This document shows positions 23,431-31,978 of a DNA stretch of 64,000 nt, piece after piece. A program made the translations under genes and the position numbers. Each line of letters opens with the position of its first letter. Position 1 is the first letter of the stretch. This DNA is from Teichococcus coralli (lineage in GTDB: Bacteria; Pseudomonadota; Alphaproteobacteria; Acetobacterales; Acetobacteraceae), in the NCBI RefSeq assembly GCF_009829925.1, contig NZ_SNVJ01000008.1, positions 62,001-126,000 of the forward strand. Reading direction: 5' to 3'. The notes under the pieces are model-generated. The model was not told where the DNA came from, searched no databases, and saw only the letters and a list, made by a program, of their open reading frames with translations.

Positions 23431-24407
23431 TCTGACGTCCCGCCCACTTTATGTCGACGGCAGACTAGGCCGGGATTTTCACCAAGGGCAATGCGCGGGC
23501 GGGCGCCCAGCGAGCATGGATGGGGGCAACGCCTCGCACGACACGGCCACCTCTCCTGCTGGAGATGGCGGAGCGAACATCCTTGCGGCGATAGGGTCCA
23601 TGAGCCAGCTCAAGGGCCTGCTGGGCGAAGCCCTCCAATCGACGTGCTTTCCTCCACAAGCTCGTGCGTGCTCGCGCACCAGAGCCCTGGGGGCGACCGT
23701 TGGCCGTCGGCAGGTCCGGGCAGCCCGTCTTACCGGCTCCCTTCCGGCTGACCGAATCCTTCGCTAGGCGGTCGAACTGTACCGGGATGGCCCGATTGAC
23801 AGCCGCAGGCTGAAGGAGGCGATCTCGCGCCTCGAGGTGAACATCCGGCGCGGCCTCCCGGACCCCGTTGTGCAGCGGGCGCCGCGCTCGGTGTCGGCAA
23901 GACCCGAGCGGGTCGGCCTTATGGTCTACGAGACCCGGGCCGGCGCCCTCGACAGCGACCGCATCAACTCGGCCGAGAACCACAGCGTCGTGCTCGAGAC
24001 CGGCCGACTCCGCTTGACCGGCTGCCCAAGGCGAGGAGGTGAACGGGCCGCGCGACACGCGTACGCCGGGGGGTCGAAATTGGCCAAGGGCTTCGATCGC
24101 GAAGCTGGCGGTTATGCGTCCTCGCCACTTAATGGTCGCTTACCGATCGATGCCGGACATCCCGGCAGCGCGCACGAAGGTTCCCAAAGGGTCGTAGCCG
24201 GCGATACGCTTCGCAAACGGTGAATGTCCGCCCTCGCACGGTCAGCCCTCGGAAGCCGCTCGTCCGCTTTCGGCCCCATCACGCCTTTCAGTCCGAACTC
24301 TAGTAGCCTGTCGTTTTGTCCGCTTGCAGAGATGCGCAAGCCTCTCCTGCCCAAGTTGTCCAGAGCCGCCTCCACCCAGAGCGGCGCCCGCTGATTTGGC
24401 TTTCACT
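23431..24407. other. Gene-poor stretch with decayed coding sequence
   Basis: No intact gene is convincing here. The first 330 bases hold the upstream region of the RecD-like gene. The stretch from about 23,768 retains a coding look (separate entry). From about 24,030 to 24,407 I see nothing supportable. Confidence 0.5.
23768..24028 (+). pseudogene. Degenerate coding remnant
   Basis: Directly after an in-frame TAG, the plus strand reads AVELYRDGPIDSRRLKEAIS and continues protein-like (LMVYETRAGALDSDRINSAE) for about 87 residues before turning into non-coding-looking sequence. Lack of a plausible start and of a natural end suggests an internal fragment of a lost gene. Family not recognised. 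Confidence 0.35.
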
Positions 24408-24689
24408 CTAGGTGCTTCCCTTCAGTTCGGCGGTACTGGCTAGGAGCGCCCGCATATGCCGACGCAAGCTCCGCATCTCAGCGCCACGGCTGCCATGGAT
24501 AGTTTGAGCTGCTCGGATGCTCGCCAAACCCTCGGCCGTGCGTGGACCCGTGCTCGCGCCGCCGTGCATCCGGCAGCGGCCGTTCGCCATGGCAGGCGCC
24601 ATGCAGGAGGTGTTCCCCCGGGTGCGGGCACCGCAACGCGGTGCCGCATGGGCTTTGTGCATGGGGTTCTGCGCCTCGGGCTTTTTCAT
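24408..24689 (-). CDS. HGGxSTGP-motif protein
   Basis: 93 residues with CMAPAMANGRCRMHGGASTG and the signature HGGASTGPRTAEG, a small cysteine/histidine motif family that is widespread in phage and integrative elements of proteobacteria (established association, function unknown). GGTGGGG precedes the ATG. The start overlaps the end of the preceding gene by 4 bp, so it is the last gene of the minus-strand module. Confidence 0.8.
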   Translation of the reverse strand: MKKPEAQNPMHKAHAAPRCGARTRGNTSCMAPAMANGRCRMHGGASTGPRTAEGLASIRAAQTIHGSRGAEMRSLRRHMRALLASTAELKGST

Positions 24690-25222
24690 ACCCCACCCTC
24701 TGCCCTGCCAGCCGGTTGGACGTTGCCGACGATCGCTTGCCCACCCTCCTGCACCACCACCCGCTCGACGCGCACCACCTGCGGCCCTTTGCCGCGCTTA
24801 CGGTTGAGCGCCTCGACCATGTCGGTCATGGCTCGGGCCAGGTTGGCACCGTCTTTACGCAGCTTGGCCGCCGTTTCGAAGGGCTGGTTGGGCACCATGG
24901 CCCGGCGCAGGCACTCCATGGCTCCGAAGTGGAGCGCCACAGCCTGTGCCGCCAGCATGCCCTCGATCTCATCCCGAGGCCTGAAGGCCGCCAGGGCCTG
25001 CGACACCGCCCGCGCCTTCTTCAGCTGCTCCTCCTCCGGTTCCCCCGGTGGCGACCAGAGGGCGCTCAAGGTCTCGCGGACCAGCACCTCATTGGTGCTA
25101 GCGCATCGACTGCCGCCAAGGTCGCGCAATGGATTGTTGGGCTGGTCCGTGGGCGGCCGTACCAGCCGACTGCCCCCTGCGGGGCGGTCATTGATCGCCT
25201 TGCGTGCCTCCTTGGCCGTCAT
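24686..25222 (-). CDS. Conserved element-associated protein, unknown function
   Basis: 178 residues starting at MTAKEARKAINDRP. Mostly alpha-helical and charged in the middle (PEEEQLKKARAVSQALAAF), with a helical segment AVALHFGAMECLRRAM and a basic stretch NRKRGKGPQVVRVERVVV near the end, suggesting nucleic-acid or protein binding. Both ends overlap neighbours by 4 bp (ATGA type), so it is translationally coupled between the Pro/Gly-rich protein and the HGGxSTGP protein. No family recognised with confidence. Confidence 0.7.
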   Translation of the reverse strand: MTAKEARKAINDRPAGGSRLVRPPTDQPNNPLRDLGGSRCASTNEVLVRETLSALWSPPGEPEEEQLKKARAVSQALAAFRPRDEIEGMLAAQAVALHFGAMECLRRAMVPNQPFETAAKLRKDGANLARAMTDMVEALNRKRGKGPQVVRVERVVVQEGGQAIVGNVQPAGRAEGGV

Positions 25223-25800
25223 GTCCTGCACTCCACCAATGCATGTTGATCCAGGTGAACAGGAGGATGGCAGGTCCAGCAGCACCAGCCCGTGGGCGCT
25301 TCCCGCTCCCGCCACCATCGGCCGCCTCCCCCGCCAGAGCGACTGCAGCAGCCACACCAAGCGCCCGGTGGCGGTACCTGGCGGGAATCTGACCAGGAGG
25401 GCGGGCGCTGTAGGCTGGAGGCCAGGGGGCTGCCGCTCGCTGGGAAGCGTCCTTCCTGGGGCTCGGGGAGTGACGGTGATCCTGCTGCCTCGGTACCGGC
25501 CTCGGCAGGCCGCACACCCCTTCCGAGTGTCTCAGCTGCTTTCCCCTGGCGGGCGGCCAGGATGCTGACCACCTCCTCGCGGTGCTGCCGGAGGTCCGTC
25601 AGCACGTCCTCAGGCGGAGGTGCGCTGGCTTGCATCTGCACGCGGCCGCCCGGAGCCAAGTGGAACTGGACTCCAGCAGCCTCGGCACGGGCGAGAGCCC
25701 TGGCGGCCGCCACGGCTTTGCCTCCCCCGATGCGGCCGCCGCTCCCACTGGGGGCAGGAAAAGCATAGGGGGCATAGGGACCATGGGGGATGGCGCTCAC
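25219..25800 (-). CDS. Element-associated protein with C-terminal Cys-rich segment
   Basis: 193 residues from a GTG start (VSAIPHGPYAPYAF). The middle part ARAEAAGVQFHLAPGGRVQM and LTDLRQHREEVVSILAAR is the layout often found encoded next to Toprim primase-helicases in alphaproteobacterial elements (recalled association). The C-terminus has [15 protein letters not shown] and WCCWTCHPP, a likely small zinc-binding unit. Overlaps the primase-helicase by 4 bp (GTGA). Possibly a replication accessory. Confidence 0.68.
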   Translation of the reverse strand: MSAIPHGPYAPYAFPAPSGSGGRIGGGKAVAAARALARAEAAGVQFHLAPGGRVQMQASAPPPEDVLTDLRQHREEVVSILAARQGKAAETLGRGVRPAEAGTEAAGSPSLPEPQEGRFPASGSPLASSLQRPPSWSDSRQVPPPGAWCGCCSRSGGGGGRWWREREAPTGWCCWTCHPPVHLDQHALVECRT

Positions 25801-28400
25801 AGGGCGGCGCTCCACCCGCTGTCGACCTGACGAAGGACATATCGGTCGGGTGACCACCTGCCGGTTCGGACGCGGGTCAGCACGAAGCCTGCCACACGCG
25901 TGCCCTCCAGGGACGCCACTTTCGCCGCCCACTGCTGCCGTGATCGGCCCAGCATGTCGGCGGCCTCCCGAACCGAGTCCGCCAGCTCCGCAGCCTTCAC
26001 GGAGCGGTCGCGGTGGGCATTCCACCACGCAATGAAGATCTCGCTGACCTCCTGCCGTAGCGGATCTCGCGCCTTGATGTCGGCAATCCTCCAGGCCGGA
26101 TCCTGACAGCCCAGCGCCAGCAGCGGGTCCCGGCACCATCGTCCCCACTGCGTGAAGCTCCCCAAGGGCTGGCCGGCCGGCAGCGTATCCCCCATCTGCC
26201 GCCCCCATCGCCAGATGATCAGCACGTCGCGGAGCAGAGCCTCCCGAGCCGCCAGGGTCTCGGCAATGAGGTCTGTGCGAAAATCGCGGGTTTCAGGATT
26301 CTCGCCTGCCTCGAGCTCAACGGTGAGGAAACGGCGCACCAAATCTTCGCTCAGCGTGACCCCGTTGCCGGTGATACCGATGAAGGCTGTCGAGTTCAGA
26401 AGAACATTGGCGCTGCGTCCCAGCACGCGAACCTCCGCCGGGCGTTCCGTGAGGACGGAGGCAAGGACGTCCGACTTGAGGGCGATGCTGTTCAGATTGT
26501 CCAGAAAGAGGGTTGGCCGGGCCTCCATGAGAGCGGCCGAGATGCGCTTGGCGAGCTCCTCGGAGGTGTCGCCGGCAGTGATGGCGGTCGGATGGCCTCC
26601 GAAGGCAATGGCGCAGACGGCCCGTACGAGGAGGCCCTTGCCGGTGCCGGCGCCCGACAAAGACGGAGCTCGGACGAGAAGCCCGGGGGCAAGCCACAGG
26701 CAAGGCCGGCTGACTGCCGTCAGTAACCCGCAGAGGAGAGCACTCTCATCGGCGCCCGGCGGAAGGCTGAGATCAACCACCGGAACCGAGGCGTCGGGCA
26801 CCGATACCCGTGCCGAGTCGGCGAAGGCGAAAGTCCGGAAGTGACCGCGGAGCCGCAGCAGCGCGGCTTCGGCATCGGCGCGCGAAGGCTGGTCCGGACA
26901 CGCCACCTGCGGCACGCCCTCGCACCATAGCCGCGTTCCAGCATCATAGCCGTCGACGACCTGCACCGTGCCGTCTCCACGCAGGATCGGCGCGGAGGTG
27001 ATCCCGTCGAGAGGGCGAAGGCCGCAGGCGGCTTTATTGTCCAGGTAAAGCTTGGCGACACGCTCCGGCAGGGTGATATCCTCCCGCCTTACCTCTTTCC
27101 CGACTTTCACCAGGCGGAAAGGCCGGACAACCTGATGGGCTTCGTGCACGACGCCGCTCACCGTCAGCGGCTCGATGGTTTGGCCGCCTTTCGGGCGGTT
27201 GTAGACCAGCCGTGCAGGACCGTTCCGGTCAAACAGGTGAGGCACCGGCGTCAGCAGGTCAGCCAGATCCACCGCCACGTCCGGCAAATCCGCTCCGTCG
27301 ACATACAGGTCGACCCGTTGCCGAGAACCAGTAGCAGGCTCGGCGAATGCTTCCTTCTCACCACCTTGCTCGGTGTCGGATGCCGCTTCGCCTGAACCCT
27401 GCTCCGCCGCAGCCCTGGCCTCCACCAAGAGGGAGCGCAAAGTTTCGGCGGTGACACCTTCCGGCTGTGGCTTCTCCGGAACGTTCAGATCCGCCACATC
27501 CCAGCCGTCCGGCCAATCGGCGGGGACAGCGACTATTGCCGTGCCTGTTGCTCCGGCCGCACGAACAAGCTTGACCACCTCTGGAGCGGCTTTCCGCCCA
27601 GGCTCATCAGCGTCAGGCCAAAAAACGACGAGGCGGCCCTGCAACGGTGCCCAGTTGGCCTTGTCTACCGAGTTACAACCCCCCTGCCAGCATACGGCAA
27701 CCCAGTCCGGGAACAGGGCTTGCGCGGCAACGGCAGACTTTTCGCCCTCGGTGATCAGTACAGGGGCGTCCAGGCGAGCTGCGAGATGGTCCTGCCCATA
27801 CAGCGGCCGCAGGCTAGGAGGCGCCTTGCAGTGCCAGCCCGTGCAATCGCGTAGCTGACCCTGCCGATCGGTCCAGATCCGCCGCGCATAGACCCAAGGC
27901 AACACCACCTTGGCTGGCCGACCCTCGCCGTCAATGAAGTCGTAGCGGGCCGTGACGATGATCAGGTCGCCTACAGCGTCGCGGTACACCCACACCCGTG
28001 ACGGCATGCCGTGCATCCAGTGCTCGAACCGACGGCACGGCGGGTCTTGCTCGGGGCAGGCCAGCAGTTCCAGAACGTCGTCCTGGTTCTTGCTCTTCCC
28101 ACCCTCTCCTGCCCGCGGGGAACTTGCCCCGTTTGGGTTGGGCTCTCCCAGTGGGGCGAACGGATCCTCGTTCGGCGGGTCACATGTCTCGCTGGAGCGA
28201 GGACCGTCAGCCTCCGTATCCGGCATGCTGTCCGGAGCGGCTCCCGAGGCATCGTCGCCTGCAGGGCTGCGGCCATGGTTGCCCGGCTCGGGGTCCGAAT
28301 GGTCGGGCTCGCTGGTAGGTTCATGCGTGGCGTCAACCGATGACTGGCCACCCGCTGGCATATGGGTGGGGTGCCTGCAGTCGTCATCCATGCTGCCCAC
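25797..28400 (-). CDS. Toprim primase-like / helicase protein of the island
   Basis: 867 residues. After a disordered acidic N-terminus (1-110) comes a Toprim-type domain: VLITEGEKSAVA near residue 222 and WPDADEPG near 262 carry the Glu and DxD metal ligands. A C-terminal ATPase (about 560-740) shows GAGTGKGLLVRAV as Walker A near 584 and TLFLDNLN as Walker B near 633, as in phage/plasmid replicative helicase-primases. It overlaps its neighbours on both sides. With the preceding small zinc-domain-like protein it likely forms a split primase-helicase used for replication of the excised island. Confidence 0.82.
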   Translation of the reverse strand: MGSMDDDCRHPTHMPAGGQSSVDATHEPTSEPDHSDPEPGNHGRSPAGDDASGAAPDSMPDTEADGPRSSETCDPPNEDPFAPLGEPNPNGASSPRAGEGGKSKNQDDVLELLACPEQDPPCRRFEHWMHGMPSRVWVYRDAVGDLIIVTARYDFIDGEGRPAKVVLPWVYARRIWTDRQGQLRDCTGWHCKAPPSLRPLYGQDHLAARLDAPVLITEGEKSAVAAQALFPDWVAVCWQGGCNSVDKANWAPLQGRLVVFWPDADEPGRKAAPEVVKLVRAAGATGTAIVAVPADWPDGWDVADLNVPEKPQPEGVTAETLRSLLVEARAAAEQGSGEAASDTEQGGEKEAFAEPATGSRQRVDLYVDGADLPDVAVDLADLLTPVPHLFDRNGPARLVYNRPKGGQTIEPLTVSGVVHEAHQVVRPFRLVKVGKEVRREDITLPERVAKLYLDNKAACGLRPLDGITSAPILRGDGTVQVVDGYDAGTRLWCEGVPQVACPDQPSRADAEAALLRLRGHFRTFAFADSARVSVPDASVPVVDLSLPPGADESALLCGLLTAVSRPCLWLAPGLLVRAPSLSGAGTGKGLLVRAVCAIAFGGHPTAITAGDTSEELAKRISAALMEARPTLFLDNLNSIALKSDVLASVLTERPAEVRVLGRSANVLLNSTAFIGITGNGVTLSEDLVRRFLTVELEAGENPETRDFRTDLIAETLAAREALLRDVLIIWRWGRQMGDTLPAGQPLGSFTQWGRWCRDPLLALGCQDPAWRIADIKARDPLRQEVSEIFIAWWNAHRDRSVKAAELADSVREAADMLGRSRQQWAAKVASLEGTRVAGFVLTRVRTGRWSPDRYVLRQVDSGWSAAL

Positions 28401-28851
28401 CTTCCAGCCGCAGCATCTGCGCCAGCTTCTGCGCGGCTTTGGACTGCGGCAACCCGGCCACGGCGGCCGCGAGGCTCACCACGTCGCCTCCCCGGTCTCC
28501 CGTGGCGAAATCGCACCACATTCCAGCTCGCTGGCCGTAGAGGCGCACCTTCAGGCTGTTGCCGGCCTCCCCCTGGAGGCTGCCGACCTGCCACTCGCCA
28601 CCAACAGTCCTTCCGCCGGGAAGCAGACGCGCCAGCACTTCGGGCAGGCGGGCGAGCGCGGCCTGGTTGATGGCGGCGTAGTCCGGACCCGAAGGGGCCG
28701 TGACGATTTCCTCCAGGGCGGCCAGCTGTCGGGCTGTCAAAGGCCGACGCGCCGCCTGCCTGCGCAGGCTCATCAGGAAGGCACGTGCCTTGGGGGTAAC
28801 GCTCTGCAGAGCCAGTGCCGCATTGATCTTATCAATCACCAGCATGAGCAA
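28384..28851 (-). CDS. Primase accessory protein (N-terminal primase-domain-like)
   Basis: 155 residues. The C-terminal half (about 95-150) reads NSLKVRLYGQRAGMWCDFAT then GDRGGDVVSLAAAVAGL, the segment that follows the zinc-binding domain in DnaG-like element primases. The cysteines of a CHC2 zinc finger are not evident, so the metal site may be lost. It overlaps the Toprim-helicase start by 17 bp, consistent with a primase split into two subunits. Confidence 0.7.
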   Translation of the reverse strand: MLMLVIDKINAALALQSVTPKARAFLMSLRRQAARRPLTARQLAALEEIVTAPSGPDYAAINQAALARLPEVLARLLPGGRTVGGEWQVGSLQGEAGNSLKVRLYGQRAGMWCDFATGDRGGDVVSLAAAVAGLPQSKAAQKLAQMLRLEGGQHG

Positions 28852-28981
28852 CGCCTCCGCGGCTGACGGCTGGCAGCCGATGCTCCTCGCAGGCAGCGCT
28901 CAGGCGGGCACAGCCTCCTTGCTGGAGGCACATCGTTGCCAGTGCCACATCTACCCAGGCGGTGAGATTGCTAAGCCTCAT
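28832..28981 (-). CDS. Small protein of the replication module
   Basis: 49 residues starting MRLSNLTAWVDVALATMC, with three cysteines and no recognised domain. It overlaps the primase accessory gene by 20 bp and lies in the same direction, which is the main reason to believe it is real. Ribosome site is weak. Confidence 0.45.
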   Translation of the reverse strand: MRLSNLTAWVDVALATMCLQQGGCARLSAACEEHRLPAVSRGGVAHAGD

Positions 28982-29079
28982 AGGACGAGGTCCCTGTGTG
29001 AGGCCGCGGCGTAAGGGCAGTGGCAGAAGACAGAGCAATGCCCTATATCTGGGACTGCACATTGAGTTGCCTGTCTTCC

Positions 29080-29105
29080 CCGCCGGGTGCCCTCGCGCCC
29101 GGCGG
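29080..29105. terminator. Hairpin downstream of the AlpA-like gene
   Basis: CCGCCGGG pairs with CCCGGCGG across a 10-nt loop, 6 bp after the AlpA-like stop codon. The T-rich flank (tttgtgtt) is on the plus-strand side only. It may attenuate transcription between the regulator and the primase genes. Confidence 0.45.
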
Positions 29106-29111
29106 TTTGTG

Positions 29112-29378
29112 TTAGAGAGCGGGCTTCCGGGGCGCGGCTGCCACAACGGCGCGCAGTTCGGACCGGCGCCAGCGCGGGCAGCGCGGCGTGACGTAGTAGG
29201 GCGGAGGCAGGGTGCCCCGCTTCACGTCGCGCCAGAAGGTCGAGAGGGCGCGACCGGTCTCGGCAGCCGACTCAGCAGCGGTGATAAGCGGATCGTCCGG
29301 CATGACCCGCAGTTCTGCGCGCCGGATCTGCCGGGCCGTCTTGCGGCCGGAGGTCGATAGGGAGATCTCCAGAGCCAT
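29112..29378 (-). CDS. AlpA/excisionase-type small DNA-binding regulator
   Basis: 88 residues. The start at MALEISLS is fixed by a strong CGGAGGTGG ribosome site; an earlier ATG (29,414) is in the frame but has none. The C-terminal part (DDPLITAAESAAETGRALS, FWRDVKRGTLPPPYY, RWRRSELRAVV) is the winged-helix layout of AlpA-like proteins that activate integrase/excision genes in P4-like islands. Likely controller of excision or of the downstream primase module. Confidence 0.75.
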   Translation of the reverse strand: MALEISLSTSGRKTARQIRRAELRVMPDDPLITAAESAAETGRALSTFWRDVKRGTLPPPYYVTPRCPRWRRSELRAVVAAAPRKPAL

Positions 29379-29460
29379 ACCAATCCACCTCCGTTCATAA
29401 GGATGGATTGTCATTCACGCTTTCTGCCTGCCCGAAATAGCTGCCCGAAAAGGGGCTACC

Positions 29461-30393
29461 TCATTTAATTTCGGGCAGCCCAGATGAGCCTTCACCGTGC
29501 CACGACGGGATTTTGTTCCGGATGGACTTCGCGCCGGGTGACGGCTCGTGCCGATGTTCCTTTTGGAACCAATCGAACAAATGGCGTGCTTCGTCTGAAC
29601 GGGACGCAAGTGCCTCCCCAGAAGCCAGTCTCCGCAAGTACTCCTGCTTGATAAGATGCATGCTTGAAGGACGGCCTGGCCCACCGCTCACAACTGCCTT
29701 GACGCCATTTTTCAGGAGGAAATCCTGCGGGAAGCACTTCCGGAGCATGGTTGCCGGAAAGCGAAGGTCACCCCAGTCTGGCCTCTCGGGTGCCGCCTGC
29801 ATGATCAGCTCCGCCTCCGATGCGGTGGAACCTAGCATCAGCCAGCCGTGTCCTTCGGGCTCAAGGGAGCGGTGGTCATGTAGGAGGTAGCTTACGGGTA
29901 CCCGTTCATGGACATGGCTGAAGAAGATCTCAGCCTGAGCATCACCAGGCCGGCCAAGTACTACCAGGCGTCCAGTGCGTAGCGCATCGAGGAGTGCACA
30001 TTCTGCGCGTCTTAAATGTGATGTGGCCTGGTGAACTTGATCAATGTCGACAGCTAATTGCCTGAGGATTTCGGGAACAGGCATAGCGTTCCTGTGCAGC
30101 AGCTGGCGAACGATGGCGCGCTGCGAGGTAGGAAGAGGAGGGAGTGGGCAGCGCCGCCAGCGCTTCCTACGCCTAGCCCGTGTCAGGCCCCATTGCACGC
30201 GCAGCCAAACCCGTCGCAACCAACGAAGAGGTGGGGTGCGTCGCACTGTTGAGCGGGCGCCGTTCCAATAGCCCCACCTCTGGTGCATGTCAGGAGTAGC
30301 TGGCGGAGGCCGATTAAAGACTGTTGGGTCACCATAAGCGACATAGGCCAGCGCCTGAGCAACAGTGAAGTAGTCGGTACGATCGCTTTGCAC
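29461..30393 (-). CDS. Element-associated protein, unknown function
   Basis: 310 residues from a GTG start behind GGAGG. An N-terminal helical part is followed by a basic patch (TRARRRKRWRRCP, about 70-85), suggesting nucleic-acid contact. The C-terminal 80 residues (SSMHLIKQEYLRRLASGEAL ... FDWFQKEH ... AKSIRNKIP) resemble segments I recall in many acetic-acid-bacterial hypothetical proteins, but I cannot name a function. First gene of the minus-strand module. Confidence 0.65.
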   Translation of the reverse strand: MQSDRTDYFTVAQALAYVAYGDPTVFNRPPPATPDMHQRWGYWNGARSTVRRTPPLRWLRRVWLRVQWGLTRARRRKRWRRCPLPPLPTSQRAIVRQLLHRNAMPVPEILRQLAVDIDQVHQATSHLRRAECALLDALRTGRLVVLGRPGDAQAEIFFSHVHERVPVSYLLHDHRSLEPEGHGWLMLGSTASEAELIMQAAPERPDWGDLRFPATMLRKCFPQDFLLKNGVKAVVSGGPGRPSSMHLIKQEYLRRLASGEALASRSDEARHLFDWFQKEHRHEPSPGAKSIRNKIPSWHGEGSSGLPEIK

Positions 30394-30544
30394 ACCTCGC
30401 CTCCGACATGTAGCAAGCCATCTAGAAGACAGGGTGTCCAGCTATCCAAGGTTGGATGTGGACGGACCGTCGTTGGCAGCCGCCAGCAGGTGCCGTCACA
30501 ACTGCGGGGCTAATCTTTGTGGCGCCGGCACTGCCGGGATCCGA

Positions 30545-30820
30545 GGGGTGGATGGTCGGGTGCTGTCGCCCACCCACACCCGGCCCCGCAGGCGGCTCTA
30601 CCGCTACTACGTCAGTCAGGTCGTGCTGAAGGGGGACGGCCGACGACTGCCCGGTCCGGCGCCTACCCGCGGCCGAGATCGAGGACGCGGTGGTGGACCA
30701 AGTCCGGCCGCACTCGGCTCACCAGGGCGCCACACCCGCCGAGATCGGCAGGCGAGCCATCACGCCTCGGATGATGGAAGCCCTTGCCAACGCCGCTCCC
30801 GCAGCGGCAAGCAATCACCA
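30545..30820 (+). pseudogene. Serine recombinase remnant (zinc-ribbon region)
   Basis: The reading LSPTHTRPRRRLYRYYVSQV then VLKGD is the recombinase zinc-beta-ribbon segment of large serine recombinases. The frame then slips near 30,640, after which CPVRRLPAAEIEDAVVDQVR continues in another frame. Catalytic N-terminal domain and the end are missing. A leftover of an earlier phage-like or transposon-like element, just outside the pPIWI-RE operon. Confidence 0.65.
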
Positions 30821-31026
30821 AGGACTCTAGCTCAGCCTGGACGAACTTCAGGGCTCAGGTCACCGGCGAGCCAATGGTCGGGGTTGTCCGCATCTATATG
30901 GCAAAAGAATCCGCATGGAAGAACTGGGCAGGCTCAGGCCAGTAGGTGCGCGAGTTTTCGAACCTAAAACTAATTGAGGGAACCTAGACCTTAACGCTGG
31001 CGAGTTCTGAGGTCAGCAACCTTCCT

Positions 31027-31953
31027 CTATCCGCCTGCCTCTTCTGCCGGAGCTAAATTGTCGCCCTGCTCTGAGTCCAGGGGCGCTTTCACCGCCGGAA
31101 GATAAGGCAGGAGTTCCTCGGCATTCTGGCAGACAACATCGTTCAGGTCGTCCGAACGGCGGCGCTTTCCCTGGCTTCGAACGCTGGCCAGCAGATTCAT
31201 CTGCGTGAGCGTGTACAAGAGGAGCGCCTTTCTGGTCGGGATAACCCTCCTCCCCTCCGTCATCCCGTAATCCGTCTTGATGACCTGCCTCTGGCTGGGT
31301 GACAGACGTTCAGCCGGCACCAGGACGATGTCGACCATCTGGTGCCAGTCCCGGTCCGCTGCGGCATCCACCCAGGGTTCCCCAGGCGCCAGTTCGGCCT
31401 GCAGGATGCGCGCGGGAATGCAGTCGATGAAGGTCATCCGCCGGCTGTCATAGGCGCGCAGGTGCAGCCGTTCACCGGTGTCCACCACCGAGTGTGGACA
31501 AAGCAGGCGCTCCGTCGGCTCCTCGCGGGACATCGACTGGTAGGTGACCTTGAGGGGAATCCGATTCGCGTAGGACTGGGCGATAAGGCCAGCCACAGAC
31601 CCCGGAATGGTGCGGCTCGGGGTGGTCACATCCTCGACAGGGATGACCCGGGAATCCTGCTCGGCCGAACTCTGGGCCCATTCCAGGAAGCTTTGGTCGA
31701 ACAGGGCCTCGTAGTTGGGGGTGACCACCCAGGCCTTGCTGGAAGGGTCCATGACCGCGTTTCCAGGCGCCAATTTCAAGTAGTTAGCCATGTCCTGGGA
31801 GGCCTGCTGCCGCGAGATGCCCATCAGGCGTACCATGTCGGCACGCTTCACGGAGCCAATCCAGCGCAGCCGCCCGTCCAGCCACCGGAGGCGTCTTTCG
31901 ACCTCGGAGCGGTTCCGGTCCGGCAAAAGGCTGTCTAGTGAGTGGACTGTCAT
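31027..31953 (-). CDS. WYL-domain transcriptional regulator (BrxR/CapW-like)
   Basis: 308 residues. N-terminal winged helix (about 10-90; VKRADMVRLMGISRQQASQD), WYL domain (about 125-200; IPLKVTYQSMSREEPTERLL, GERLHLRAYDSRRMTF) and a C-terminal WCX-like region. This three-part layout matches the BrxR/CapW group, which represses defence operons and releases on a nucleic-acid or nucleotide signal (established for that group). It is divergent from the pPIWI-RE operon with only 25 bp between start codons, so it most likely represses both directions. Confidence 0.85.
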   Translation of the reverse strand: MTVHSLDSLLPDRNRSEVERRLRWLDGRLRWIGSVKRADMVRLMGISRQQASQDMANYLKLAPGNAVMDPSSKAWVVTPNYEALFDQSFLEWAQSSAEQDSRVIPVEDVTTPSRTIPGSVAGLIAQSYANRIPLKVTYQSMSREEPTERLLCPHSVVDTGERLHLRAYDSRRMTFIDCIPARILQAELAPGEPWVDAAADRDWHQMVDIVLVPAERLSPSQRQVIKTDYGMTEGRRVIPTRKALLLYTLTQMNLLASVRSQGKRRRSDDLNDVVCQNAEELLPYLPAVKAPLDSEQGDNLAPAEEAGG

Positions 31954-31970
31954 CGTCTGGTGACTATACT
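31943..31970 (+). promoter_or_regulatory. Candidate promoter of the pPIWI-RE operon
   Basis: TGGACT (-35, four of six consensus) and TATACT (-10, five of six) are spaced by 16 bp. The expected transcription start falls at about 31,977, within two bases of the operon's first ATG, so the message may be leaderless. The -35 lies across the regulator's start codon, so a bound regulator would block both genes. Confidence 0.5.
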
Positions 31971-31978
31971 CTTAATGC

